Source of the DNA: Granulosicoccus sp947495035
GTDB taxonomy: Bacteria > Pseudomonadota > Gammaproteobacteria > Granulosicoccales > Granulosicoccaceae
Direction: 5' to 3' (one strand)
NCBI RefSeq assembly: GCF_050589605.1
Contig: NZ_JBNGOO010000001.1
Length of the DNA: 64,000 nt
The notes under the pieces: model-generated
Databases searched by the model: none
What the model was told of the DNA's origin: nothing
What the model saw: only the letters and a program-made list of their open reading frames with translations
Shown here: piece after piece, positions 25,705-34,482 of the stretch
How the letters are laid out: the number at the start of each line of letters is the position of its first letter
Position numbering within the stretch: position 1 is the stretch's first letter
Made by a program: the position numbers and the translations under genes

Positions 25705-28470
25705 ATGAACAGTTTTGGTACTCGGTCGACGCTGGACAGCGAATCTGCGAGTTTTCAGTGTCACCGGCTGGATGTGCTGGAGGATGAATACAGAGTCAGC
25801 CGCTTGCCCTATTCGCTGAAGATCATGCTGGAGAACCTGCTCCGTAATGAAAATGGGGGTACGGTCACCTCAGCGCAGATCGAAGCGCTGCTCAGGCATG
25901 ACAGTCAGTCGCCGTCCGAAGAACAGATCGCGTTCACCCCGGCTCGCGTCATTCTGCAGGACTTCACGGGAGTACCGGCGATTGTTGATCTGGCCGCCAT
26001 GCGTGATGCCATCAGGCAGCTGGGAGGGGACCCCGAAACCATCAATCCGCTTGAGCGAGTCGATCTGGTCATCGACCATTCGGTCATGGTGGACAAGTTC
26101 GGAACGCAGCAGGCGCTGGACCTGAATACCAAACTGGAATTTCAGCGCAATCGCGAACGCTATCAATTCCTGCGCTGGGGGCAGCAGGCCTTCGAGAACT
26201 TTCGCGTGGTGCCGCCGGGTACCGGTATCGTGCATCAGGTGAATCTGGAGTATCTGGCCGATGTGGTCAGTACGAAGCAGATAGACGGTGAGACTTGGAT
26301 ATATCCGGATACGCTGGTGGGTACCGATTCGCACACAACGATGATCAATGGCCTGGGTGTGCTGGGCTGGGGTGTCGGCGGTATCGAGGCAGAGGCGGCC
26401 ATGCTGGGTCAGCCGATGTCCATGTTGATACCCGACGTCGTGGGTGTACAGCTCATCGGCAGTCTGCCCGCCGGTGCCACGGCCACCGACCTGGTGCTGA
26501 AGGTCACGCAGATGCTGCGAGAGCACGGGGTGGTTGGCAAGTTCGTCGAGTTCCACGGTGACGGACTGTCAGGCCTGCCGTTGGCGGACCGTGCCACCAT
26601 CGGCAATATGGCACCGGAATACGGCGCTACCTGCGGTATCTTCCCCGTGGATGCGGAAACCCTCAAGTACCTGGAATTGTCCGGCCGGGATGCGCAGGTA
26701 CTCGAGCGGGTGGAAAGCTACGCGCGCATGCAGGGTTTGTGGCGTGAGGATGGCGCGGCGTCGGCCGAATACACCGAGTCCCTGACACTGAATCTGGACG
26801 AGGTAGTACCGAGTATTGCCGGACCGAAAAGGCCGCAGGACAGGATCGCCTTGCGCGACTCCGTCAGTGCATTCCGGGACTATCTGGATGGGTATCTGGA
26901 GGACAATCGGCCGGCTGGCGAGCAGAGCTCCGCAGAGGAACCTTCCACCGAGGAGGAGTTCGTGAAGGAGGGTGGTGACAGCGCCATTGGTCACGACAAG
27001 GCAGTCGTGGCCGACGAGGTCGGTCCGCAATCGGAAACAGCGGAGAAGGGGCACGAGTTGCAGCATGGTGATATCGTCATCGCGGCCATCACCTCCTGCA
27101 CCAATACCTCCAATCCCTACGTCATGATGGCTGCCGGACTGCTGGCGAAGCGGGCCAGCGAGAAGGGGCTGACCCGTCAACCCTGGGTCAAGACCTCACT
27201 GGCCCCCGGTTCGCAGGTCGTCACCGGCTATCTGGAGGCGGCAGATCTCATGCAGCCTCTGCAGGCTCTGGGGTTCAATGTCGTGGGATTCGGGTGCACC
27301 ACCTGTATCGGCAATTCCGGCCCGCTGGATGACGAGATCAGTGATGCCATCAAGCAACGCAAGCTGGTCGTCTCATCGGTATTGTCGGGCAATCGCAATT
27401 TCGAAGGGCGCATACATCAACAGGTCAGAACCAATTATCTGGCCTCGCCGCCACTGGTGGTGGCGTATGCTCTGGCAGGCTCCATGTTGCATGATTTCGA
27501 CAACGATCCGCTGGGTTCCGATGCAGACGGCAACGCGGTCTATCTGAAGGACATCTGGCCTTCTCCGCAGGAAATTGCCGACCTGGTTGCCCAGCACATC
27601 AGTTCGGAGCTTTTCCGTCAGCGCTATTCGGACGTTTTCGACGGCACTGATGACTGGCATCGTCTGGATACACCGGACGACAAGACCTATACCTGGCCCG
27701 AATCCAGTTACATCAAGCAACCGCCGTTCTTCACGGACATGACAGCGGACGTCCCCCCGCTGCAGCCCATCGAAGCAGCGCGCTGTCTGGTCATGGTCGG
27801 GGATTCGGTGACCACTGATCACATCTCGCCAGCAGGTGCCATTGGTGCTGACAGCGCGGCCGGGCAATACCTCGATTCGCTGGGCATCAAGCCCGGAGAC
27901 TTCAACAGTTATGGATCCAGACGTGGCAACCATGAAGTGATGATGCGTGGCACCTTTGCCAATGTGCGCTTGAGAAATCTGCTGGTGCCCGGTGTCGAAG
28001 GCGGATACACGCGGCACTTTCCGGAGACCGAGACGGTCAGCATCTTCGATGCGGCAATGCAGTATCAGCAGGAAGAGGTGCCCCTGGTGGTACTGGCCGG
28101 CAAGGAATACGGTACGGGGTCCAGTCGGGACTGGGCGGCCAAGGGGGTGAGCCTGCTCGGCGTCAGGGCGGTCATCGCAGAAGGCTATGAGCGCATACAT
28201 CGGTCCAATCTGGTGGGCTTTGGTGTGCTGCCCTTGCAGTTTCTTCCGGGAGAAGGGGTCGGACCTCTGGAGCTGAGTGGTGAGGAAGGCTTCACTATCT
28301 CATCGCTGGACGAGCAGCCAGACAGGGTGACGGTCAGTGCCAGCACCGGTGATGGCGAGACAAGGGAATTCGAGGCGATCGTCAGGGTGGATACGGACGT
28401 GGAATGGGACTATCTTCGCAATGGTGGCATTCTGCATTACGTGCTCAGGCAGTTGGCGGCAAAACAATGA
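25705..28470 (+). CDS. acnA: Aconitate hydratase A
   Basis: A 921-residue TCA-cycle enzyme interconverting citrate and isocitrate with a 4Fe-4S cluster. Cluster ligands are in ITSCTNTSNP and GFGCTTCIGNSGPL. Other AcnA/IRP1 landmarks include DLVIDHSVMVD, GTDSHTTMINGLGVLGWGVGGIEAEA, DSVTTDHISPAG and GKEYGTGSSRDWAAKG. It is about 30 residues longer than E. coli AcnA because of a Glu/Ser-rich insert (about residues 405-455) just before the first cluster Cys. ATG at 25705 has GGGGAA at suitable distance. AcnA-type proteins can also bind mRNA as apo-enzymes. Confidence 0.97.
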   Translation: MNSFGTRSTLDSESASFQCHRLDVLEDEYRVSRLPYSLKIMLENLLRNENGGTVTSAQIEALLRHDSQSPSEEQIAFTPARVILQDFTGVPAIVDLAAMRDAIRQLGGDPETINPLERVDLVIDHSVMVDKFGTQQALDLNTKLEFQRNRERYQFLRWGQQAFENFRVVPPGTGIVHQVNLEYLADVVSTKQIDGETWIYPDTLVGTDSHTTMINGLGVLGWGVGGIEAEAAMLGQPMSMLIPDVVGVQLIGSLPAGATATDLVLKVTQMLREHGVVGKFVEFHGDGLSGLPLADRATIGNMAPEYGATCGIFPVDAETLKYLELSGRDAQVLERVESYARMQGLWREDGAASAEYTESLTLNLDEVVPSIAGPKRPQDRIALRDSVSAFRDYLDGYLEDNRPAGEQSSAEEPSTEEEFVKEGGDSAIGHDKAVVADEVGPQSETAEKGHELQHGDIVIAAITSCTNTSNPYVMMAAGLLAKRASEKGLTRQPWVKTSLAPGSQVVTGYLEAADLMQPLQALGFNVVGFGCTTCIGNSGPLDDEISDAIKQRKLVVSSVLSGNRNFEGRIHQQVRTNYLASPPLVVAYALAGSMLHDFDNDPLGSDADGNAVYLKDIWPSPQEIADLVAQHISSELFRQRYSDVFDGTDDWHRLDTPDDKTYTWPESSYIKQPPFFTDMTADVPPLQPIEAARCLVMVGDSVTTDHISPAGAIGADSAAGQYLDSLGIKPGDFNSYGSRRGNHEVMMRGTFANVRLRNLLVPGVEGGYTRHFPETETVSIFDAAMQYQQEEVPLVVLAGKEYGTGSSRDWAAKGVSLLGVRAVIAEGYERIHRSNLVGFGVLPLQFLPGEGVGPLELSGEEGFTISSLDEQPDRVTVSASTGDGETREFEAIVRVDTDVEWDYLRNGGILHYVLRQLAAKQ

Positions 28471-28523
28471 GCGCCTGCTGAGGTACGCTGACCAGCTGAC
28501 GCCATCGAGAGGAAGATTCGCGG

Positions 28524-28955
28524 ATGCTGGTTCAGTTGCTGTTGGGCAGTGCCCTGATCTGCGCCACGGCGTTTGTCGCAGCACTATCGTGGTGGGGGCT
28601 TGAAGTGGTGCTGGCTCGCAGTCACAGCTGGCTGGTACGCCCCTCGCACGGCATCAAGCTCATTCTGGCCTTGTCGCTGACGATGCTCTGGACCATCGTC
28701 ATGATGACGGCGTCGGTCTGGATCTGGGCGGTGGCCCTATGGCTGCTGCATATCTTCAATGAGTTCGAAACGTCCGTCTATTTTGCACTGGTTGCCTTCA
28801 CCACGCTGGGGTTCGGCGATATCCTGCTGCCTGTCGAGTGGCGCTTGCTCGGTGGTCTGGCAGCGGCCAATGGGCTGCTGGTGTTCGGCTTGCTGACTGC
28901 CATGTTGGTCGAGACACTGACGCAGATTCGTCTGCGCCAACATGGCAGAATCTGA
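28524..28955 (+). CDS. Small potassium-channel-like membrane protein (Ion_trans_2)
   Basis: A 143-residue protein with about three to four hydrophobic segments and a pore loop ending in the selectivity-filter-like sequence TTLGFGDI (about residues 95-102), where potassium channels usually have TVGYGD. No cytoplasmic RCK or cyclic-nucleotide domain is present. A tetramer would be needed to form a pore. It starts 53 bases after acnA on the same strand. Ion selectivity is inferred from the motif only; the Phe for Tyr change occurs in some real channels. Confidence 0.75.
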   Translation: MLVQLLLGSALICATAFVAALSWWGLEVVLARSHSWLVRPSHGIKLILALSLTMLWTIVMMTASVWIWAVALWLLHIFNEFETSVYFALVAFTTLGFGDILLPVEWRLLGGLAAANGLLVFGLLTAMLVETLTQIRLRQHGRI

Positions 28956-29045
28956 CCCACGCCCTGTCTTCAATTGTCTGGCATGTCTGGCCGCTAGTCT
29001 CCAGTGGCTGGCGACATTTGCCGAAAAAACGCGACTCTGACCTGT

Positions 29046-31070
29046 ATGAATACTGCTTACCCTTCGTTGTTCGAGCCTTTGGATCTGGGTTTCACGACCT
29101 TGTCCAACCGGATACTCATGGGCTCGATGCATACGGGTCTTGAGGACAAGGCACGGGATTATCCGAAGCTGGCGGCCTATTTTGCAGAACGGGCAGCCGG
29201 TGGTGCGGGGCTGATGGTCACCGGTGGCATTGCGCCGAACCTGCGCGGCTGGCTGGCACCGTTCAGCGGTACTCTGGGTCATCGCTGGCAAGTGAGCCGG
29301 CACAGGCACGTGACGTCTGCGGTGCATCAGGAAGGGGGCCGGATCTGCATGCAGATCCTGCATGCCGGGCGCTACGGCTACCACCCGCTGATTGTCTCAT
29401 CAACCGACAAGCAGTCACCGATTTCCCCGTTCAAGCCCAGGGCGCTCTCCAGTCGCGGCATCGAGTCGCAGATCAGGGGATTTGCCCGCAGTGCTGCGCT
29501 GGCGCGGGATGCCGGCTATGACGGGGTCGAGATCATGGGCTCGGAAGGGTATCTGATCAACCAGTTTCTGTCGCCCAGAGTCAATACCCGAACGGACGAA
29601 TGGGGAGGCGATGTCGAGCGGCGTCTGCGACTGGCCGAAGCCATCGTGAGCCGAGTACGTGAGGCCGTCGGTCCGGATTTCATTGTCATCTATCGCCTGT
29701 CGATGCTGGAACTGGTGGAAAATGGCAGTGACTGGCCAAGCATCGTGAAACAGGCAAAGGCCGTTGAAGCCGCCGGGGCCACTCTGATCACCACCGGCAT
29801 CGGTTGGCATGAAGCGCGCATCCCGACCATTGCAGCCATGGTGCCTCGAGCCGCCTTCGCCTCGGTAACAGCCAAGCTGAAACCGGAAGTCGATATTCCG
29901 CTGGTGGCAACCAACCGCATCAATACGGTGAAGGTTGCCGATGAGATCGTGGCCAGAGGCGATGCGGACATGGTGTCCATGGCGCGACCTTTTCTGGCCG
30001 ATGCCGAATTTCCGCTGAAGGCCATGCAGGGCAGGCAGGACGAGATCAATGTCTGCATCGCCTGTAACCAGGCTTGTCTTGATCATGTCTTCCAGAAGAA
30101 ACGGGCCAGTTGTCTGGTCAACCCACGGGCCTGCCATGAAACCGAATTGCTGATCGAGCCAGCCGCCAGTCCGCGCTCCATCTGCATTGTCGGTGCCGGT
30201 CCGGCAGGGCTTGCGGCAGCCACCACTGCGGCTCGCAGGGGACATTCGGTGACACTGATCGACAGTGCCAGCGAGATCGGTGGCCAGTTCAACATGGCCA
30301 GGCAAGTGCCCGGCAAGGATGAATTCAACGAAACACTGCGCTACTTCGGCAGGCAGATCGAGCTGACCGGCGTCGAGCTTCGCCTGAATCACCGGGTGGA
30401 GGACCCGACGGAATTGCAGGCGTTCGACGACATCCTGCTGGCCAGCGGTGTGACCCCGCGTACTCCGGCCATCGAGGGTATCGACCATCGCAAGGTTCTG
30501 TCCTACGTGGATGTCCTGCGCAATGGTGTCCCCGTGGGGGCCCGTGTTGCGATCATCGGTGCCGGTGGTATCGGTTTCGACGTGGCCGAGTATCTGTTGC
30601 ACGCGGACAGCGATGCCAGCCTCGATCCGGAGACGTTCATGTCGGAGTGGGGAATCGACAGCAGTTTCGAGTCCGCCGGTGGTGTGGTGAACTTCAATCC
30701 TGTCCATGCGCCGCTTCGACAGATTTTCCTGCTGCAGAGAAAGTCAAGCAAGGTCGGCAAGGATCTGGGCAAGTCCACCGGCTGGATTCATCGTCGATCG
30801 CTGGCCATGCGGGAGGTGGAGATGGTGAACGGCTGTGACTACGTGAAGATCGATGATGCCGGCTTGCATCTGAATGTCGATGGAAAGCCCAGGGTACTCG
30901 ATGTGGATCACATCATCATCTGTGCCGGACAAGAGCCCTTGCGGGAGTTGCAAGAACCATTGCAGGCCATGGGGAAGAATGTGCAGCTGATCGGCGGAGC
31001 CGACGTGGCAGCCGAACTGGATGCCAAACGAGCCATCGACCAGGGAACACGTGTTGCGGCACGGTTGTGA
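29046..31070 (+). CDS. fadH: NADPH-dependent 2,4-dienoyl-CoA reductase
   Basis: A 674-residue flavo-iron-sulfur enzyme that removes conjugated double bonds during beta-oxidation of unsaturated fatty acids. An N-terminal old-yellow-enzyme barrel binds FMN (about 1-340). The 4Fe-4S ligands are the C-x2-C-x3-C-x11-C set in CIACNQACLDHVF...CLV. The C-terminal part holds FAD and NADPH Rossmann folds (VGAGPAGLAAATTAARRG; IIGAGGIGFDVAEYL). The length nearly equals E. coli FadH (672). ATG at 29046 gives MNTAYPSLFEPLDLG, the normal family start. Confidence 0.94.
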   Translation: MNTAYPSLFEPLDLGFTTLSNRILMGSMHTGLEDKARDYPKLAAYFAERAAGGAGLMVTGGIAPNLRGWLAPFSGTLGHRWQVSRHRHVTSAVHQEGGRICMQILHAGRYGYHPLIVSSTDKQSPISPFKPRALSSRGIESQIRGFARSAALARDAGYDGVEIMGSEGYLINQFLSPRVNTRTDEWGGDVERRLRLAEAIVSRVREAVGPDFIVIYRLSMLELVENGSDWPSIVKQAKAVEAAGATLITTGIGWHEARIPTIAAMVPRAAFASVTAKLKPEVDIPLVATNRINTVKVADEIVARGDADMVSMARPFLADAEFPLKAMQGRQDEINVCIACNQACLDHVFQKKRASCLVNPRACHETELLIEPAASPRSICIVGAGPAGLAAATTAARRGHSVTLIDSASEIGGQFNMARQVPGKDEFNETLRYFGRQIELTGVELRLNHRVEDPTELQAFDDILLASGVTPRTPAIEGIDHRKVLSYVDVLRNGVPVGARVAIIGAGGIGFDVAEYLLHADSDASLDPETFMSEWGIDSSFESAGGVVNFNPVHAPLRQIFLLQRKSSKVGKDLGKSTGWIHRRSLAMREVEMVNGCDYVKIDDAGLHLNVDGKPRVLDVDHIIICAGQEPLRELQEPLQAMGKNVQLIGGADVAAELDAKRAIDQGTRVAARL

Positions 31071-31125
31071 TCCGCTGGTCTATCATGAAGAGGCCTTTCA
31101 TACCAACAAGATCAGGGGCATTCGA

Positions 31126-31428
31126 ATGCACGGAATAATCGGCAAGATCATCGCGGTGAGCGGTGGTCGGGATGCCCTTGTCAGGATCCTGCTCAAGGGC
31201 AGTCGCGACCTTCCGGGTTGCCTGAGCTACATCGTGGCGCGTGACAATTTCGATGAGGATACCGTGTGGATAACCGAAGTCTGGGAAAGCCGTGCGGCGC
31301 ATGAGCGATCCCTCGATTCCTCAGCGGTGCAGAAGGCCATTGCCGAGGGCAAACACCTGATCAGTGCATTCGGACATCGGGTTGAAACGGTCCCGGTGGG
31401 TGGACAGGATCTGCCAACAGTGGAATAG
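31126..31428 (+). CDS. Small antibiotic-biosynthesis-monooxygenase (ABM)-fold protein
   Basis: A 100-residue protein with the ABM dimeric ferredoxin-like fold: GKIIAVSGGRDALVRILLKGSRDLPGCLSYIVARD, then TVWITEVWESRAAHERSL. Members include YgiN-type quinol monooxygenases. ATG at 31126 is preceded by AGGGG and gives the usual start; the longer frame overlaps fadH. It follows fadH by 55 bases and is probably co-transcribed. The physiological substrate is not predictable. Confidence 0.8.
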   Translation: MHGIIGKIIAVSGGRDALVRILLKGSRDLPGCLSYIVARDNFDEDTVWITEVWESRAAHERSLDSSAVQKAIAEGKHLISAFGHRVETVPVGGQDLPTVE

Positions 31429-31476
31429 GTCACCGCGCCTGATTTTGCACCATGAATGGTCAGTCGCTGCAATCAA

Positions 31477-31493
31477 GGCACCGAAATGGCGCG
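31477..31493 (+). promoter_or_regulatory. NtrC-like enhancer site
   Basis: GGCACCGAAATGGCGCG has the 17-base symmetrical spacing of the NtrC consensus TGCACCA-N3-TGGTGCA, with GCACC, TGG and GC in register. It is about 100 bases upstream of the start implied by the sigma-54 element, the usual enhancer distance. A second, poorer candidate (TGCACCATGAATGGTCA, 31446-31462) has one extra spacer base. Both lie in non-coding DNA. Confidence 0.4.
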
Positions 31494-31556
31494 TCCTGTC
31501 TGCAGTTTCATCGGTGTCACTGTTTCAAGTATCTGATCTTGTTGAAGTTCTGATTC

Positions 31557-31572
31557 TGGCATCGGTATTGCG
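31557..31572 (+). promoter_or_regulatory. Sigma-54 (RpoN) -24/-12 promoter of the guanidine operon
   Basis: TGGCATCGGTATTGCG fits the RpoN consensus TGGCAYRNNNNTTGCW: the GG and GC dinucleotides are exactly 10 bases apart and TGGCAT/TTGC are matched. Transcription would start near 31583, about 50 bases before the riboswitch. Nitrogen control through RpoN and NtrC fits an operon that harvests nitrogen from guanidine. Confidence 0.55.
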
Positions 31573-31632
31573 ATATTACCGTTACAAGCACCCCTCAGTT
31601 CTTGTGGCAGTAAGCAAGTCAATCTGATCAAT

Positions 31633-31738
31633 AGAGCGCTAGGGTTCCGACCGCATTTGCGGTGTCTGGTCCGAGAGCACTCGACCTCGATTCTTTGCAG
31701 CGCGAGGTTACACGGCGGGATAAAAGCCCGGGAGACCA
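31633..31738 (+). ncRNA. Guanidine-I (ykkC) riboswitch
   Basis: Conserved blocks of the class are present in order and register: CTAGGGTTCCG (31639-31649), GGTCCGAGAG (31668-31677), ACACGG (31710-31715) and GGGATAAAAGCCCGGGAGA (31717-31735). A variable stem in between is formed by ACCTCG (31684-31689) and CGAGGT (31703-31708). It sits 60 bases upstream of the importer gene of the guanidine-degradation operon, exactly the expected target. No U-run terminator follows, so control may act on translation: the CGAGGT of the ribosome-binding site (31786-31791) repeats the 3' arm of the aptamer stem and could pair with ACCTCG instead. Confidence 0.95.
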
Positions 31739-31797
31739 ACTCTGACGCAAGTCCGAGGGGAGTCCGTGTAATCAATACGAGCAAACGAGGTCCGATC

Positions 31798-32838
31798 ATG
31801 AAACGAACGACAACGCTGTTGCTGCTTGCTGCTCTGTCAGCACCTGCCCAGGCCGCCGATAAATTCAGTCTCTGCTGGTCCATCTACGTGGGCTGGATGC
31901 CCTGGGCCTACGGTGCCGAGACAGGCATTGTGGACAAGTGGGCGGATAAATACGACATCGAGATCGATGTCGTGCAGATCAACGACTACATCGAATCCAT
32001 CAATCAGTACACAGCCGGGCAGTTCGATGCCTGCACCATGACCAATATGGATGCCCTGACCATACCGGCCGCTGGCGGCGTGGACAGCACGGCTCTGATC
32101 GTGGGGGACTTTTCCAATGGCAACGATGGTGTCGTGCTGAAGGGGGAGGACTCACTGGAGGCGATCCGCGGACAGCGGGTCAATCTCGTGGAACTGAGCG
32201 TTTCGCACTATCTGCTGGCCAGGGCACTGGGCTCGGTTGGCATGAGTGAGGCGGATGTCACCGTGGTCAATACCTCGGATGCCGATATGGTGGGTATTTA
32301 CGGCAGTGATGACGTGAGTTCGGTTGTGACCTGGAATCCACTGCTCAGTGAGATTGCCGCCATGCCCGAGAGCCAGGTGGTCTTCGATTCATCGGGCATT
32401 CCCGGAGAAATCATCGATCTGCTGGTGGTCAACACACAGACTCTGAACGAGCACCCCGAGCTGGGCCTGGCGCTGACCGGGGCCTGGTATGAAATCATGT
32501 CGATCATGAGTGGAGATGATGATGCCGCGCTCGAAGCCCGGCAGTTCATGGCCGAGGCGTCCGGTACCGACCTTGCCGGCTATGACGCGCAGCTGGCGAG
32601 CACCCGGATGTTCTTCACACCAGAGGCAGCGGTGGAATTCACGGCCAGTGAGGCCTTGCCCCAGACGATGCAGTACGTCGCAGAGTTCTCCTTCGACCAC
32701 GGTTTGCTGGGTGAAGGTGCCCCGGATGCGGGGTTCATCGGCATGCAGATGCCGGCGGGCAATGTCGGTAACGAGGCCAATACCACACTGCGCTTTGATC
32801 CGAGCTACATGCAGAAAGCCGCTGACGGCGAGCTCTGA
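31798..32838 (+). CDS. Guanidine-operon ABC transporter substrate-binding protein (NitT/TauT type)
   Basis: A 346-residue periplasmic protein. A signal peptide (KRTTTLLLLAALSAPAQAA, cleavage near residue 20) precedes a TauA/NMT1-like fold: SIYVGWMPWAYGAE, INQYTAGQFDACTMTNMDALTIPA, GNDGVVLK. It lies directly behind the guanidine riboswitch and ahead of its own permease and ATPase, so guanidine or guanidinium is the likely ligand. ATG at 31798 has GAGG at good distance and its ribosome-binding site may be masked by the riboswitch. A different nitrogenous cation remains possible. Confidence 0.88.
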   Translation: MKRTTTLLLLAALSAPAQAADKFSLCWSIYVGWMPWAYGAETGIVDKWADKYDIEIDVVQINDYIESINQYTAGQFDACTMTNMDALTIPAAGGVDSTALIVGDFSNGNDGVVLKGEDSLEAIRGQRVNLVELSVSHYLLARALGSVGMSEADVTVVNTSDADMVGIYGSDDVSSVVTWNPLLSEIAAMPESQVVFDSSGIPGEIIDLLVVNTQTLNEHPELGLALTGAWYEIMSIMSGDDDAALEARQFMAEASGTDLAGYDAQLASTRMFFTPEAAVEFTASEALPQTMQYVAEFSFDHGLLGEGAPDAGFIGMQMPAGNVGNEANTTLRFDPSYMQKAADGEL

Positions 32839-32885
32839 GAGCGCCTTCTTTCGCTGTCTCACTCCAGGGTAACAGGCCGGTAGTC

Positions 32886-33698
32886 ATGAAAAAACTGATC
32901 AATCTCAGTCCATCACCCGCGGTGAAGTGGTTGCTGGGCCTGTTGCCTTTCGTGCTGATCGTCGTGATCTATGTGGCGGCATCGGACGCAAGGCTGGCAG
33001 AGAATCCGTCCGACAAGTTGTTGCCGTCGTTCACCAGCATGCAGGAGGCCATGAGTCGCATGGCTTTCGAGCCCAGCAAGCGTAGTGGCGATTACGTGTT
33101 CTGGACAGATACGCTGAGCAGTCTGCGGCGATTATCCATTGGTGTCGGGATTGCGGCGGTGGCGGGACTTGTCATCGGAATCGCCACCGGGGCCTTGCCG
33201 CTGGTCAATGCAGCTCTGTCACCCTTGCTGACCGTGGTGTCTCTGATTCCCTGTCTTGCGTTGCTGCCCGTGCTGTTCATCGTCCTGGGTCTGGGAGAAG
33301 TGTCGAAGATCTCGCTGATCACCATCGGAATCACCCCGTTCATCGCACGCGACATTCAGCGTCGTGCACGCGAGATTCCGGTAGAACAGCTGATCAAGGC
33401 GCAGACCCTGGGGGCCAATACGGCCCAGATCATCTCGCGCGTGTTGTTGCCGCAGTTGTTGCCCAAGCTGATCAATTCGGTGCGACTGTCACTGGGAACC
33501 GGCTGGCTGTTCCTGATTGCGGCAGAGGCCATTGCCTCGACGGATGGTCTGGGCTACCGGATATTTCTGGTGCGTCGTTATCTGTCCATGGAGGTCATTC
33601 TGCCCTACGTGGCCTGGATCACGATACTGGCGTTTCTGTTCGATCTGTTGTTGCGCAAACTGGGTAGTCGTCTGTTTCCCTGGGAGTCTGCCGAATGA
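32886..33698 (+). CDS. Guanidine-operon ABC transporter permease (NitT/TauT type)
   Basis: A 270-residue inner-membrane protein with about six hydrophobic helices. The BPD-type coupling segment is LIKAQTLGANTAQIISRVLLPQLLPKL, with the EAA-loop Gly in the expected place. The family (SsuC/TauC/NrtB) normally works as a homodimer with one ATPase partner. Its TGA overlaps the ATPase start (ATGA). Periplasmic delivery by the preceding binding protein and induction by the guanidine riboswitch point to guanidine uptake. Confidence 0.9.
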   Translation: MKKLINLSPSPAVKWLLGLLPFVLIVVIYVAASDARLAENPSDKLLPSFTSMQEAMSRMAFEPSKRSGDYVFWTDTLSSLRRLSIGVGIAAVAGLVIGIATGALPLVNAALSPLLTVVSLIPCLALLPVLFIVLGLGEVSKISLITIGITPFIARDIQRRAREIPVEQLIKAQTLGANTAQIISRVLLPQLLPKLINSVRLSLGTGWLFLIAAEAIASTDGLGYRIFLVRRYLSMEVILPYVAWITILAFLFDLLLRKLGSRLFPWESAE

Positions 33699-34459
33699 TA
33701 TCTGCACGCAATCTGTGGAAGAACTACGGCGAACAGACCGTACTGGAACGTATCAATGTCACGGTGGAGGCGGGCGAGTTTGTGACTCTGGTCGGCGCTT
33801 CGGGCTGCGGCAAGACGACCTTTCTCAAACTGCTGCTGGGCATCGAATCGATCGACAGGGGCAGCCTGGAGCTGGATGGCAGACCCATACCGGATGAACC
33901 TGGTCCGGATCGAGGCATCGTCTTTCAGCAGTACTCGGTGTTCCCTCACATGACGGTCCTCGGCAATGTGATGGCCGTGTCGGGCTTGCAACAACGAAAC
34001 GTGAGCGGTTTGCTTCATGGTCAGCGTAAACGGGATGCCTTGCAGGCCTCGACGGCGCTGCTGGAAAGAGTCGGCTTGCAGGATTTCCTGCGTCGCTATC
34101 CGCATGAACTCTCCGGTGGCATGCGTCAGCGACTGGCCATTGCCCAGGCGCTGATGGCCAGACCACGCATCCTGCTGCTCGATGAGCCCTTCGGCGCTCT
34201 GGACCCCGGAATCCGGGCCGACATGCATGAGCTCGTGCTGGAGCTGTGGCGAGAGCATCAACTGACCATATTCATGGTGACCCACGACCTCAAGGAAGGG
34301 TTTCATCTGGGCACCCGTCTGTGGGTATTCGACAAACCCCGGATTGATCCGCAGGCGCCGGGTGCCTACGGGGCCACGATCACGTATGACCTGCCGGTCG
34401 GCGAACGTCCGGTCAGAAACGAACCTGACTCACTGGCCAGCATGCTGGCTACCAATTGA
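33695..34459 (+). CDS. Guanidine-operon ABC transporter ATP-binding protein
   Basis: A 254-residue ATPase of the NitT/TauT group. Walker A is GASGCGKTT, the Q-loop VFQQYSVFPHM, the signature LSGGMRQRLAIA, Walker B ILLLDEPFGALD, and the H-loop MVTHDLKEG. There is no TOBE extension. The start overlaps the permease stop. The C-terminal 40 residues (FDKPRIDPQAPGAYGATITYDL) are like those of nitrate/taurine ATPases found in urea- or guanidine-carboxylase loci. Confidence 0.92.
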   Translation: MISARNLWKNYGEQTVLERINVTVEAGEFVTLVGASGCGKTTFLKLLLGIESIDRGSLELDGRPIPDEPGPDRGIVFQQYSVFPHMTVLGNVMAVSGLQQRNVSGLLHGQRKRDALQASTALLERVGLQDFLRRYPHELSGGMRQRLAIAQALMARPRILLLDEPFGALDPGIRADMHELVLELWREHQLTIFMVTHDLKEGFHLGTRLWVFDKPRIDPQAPGAYGATITYDLPVGERPVRNEPDSLASMLATN

Positions 34460-34482
34460 ACAGAAAGGGAGGCGAATGAGCG

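Noticed and set aside
31446..31462. Second NtrC-like site TGCACCATGAATGGTCA
   Set aside because: The left half-site is perfect, but the spacer is one base too long and the right half is incomplete, so it is mentioned only as support and not called as a feature.
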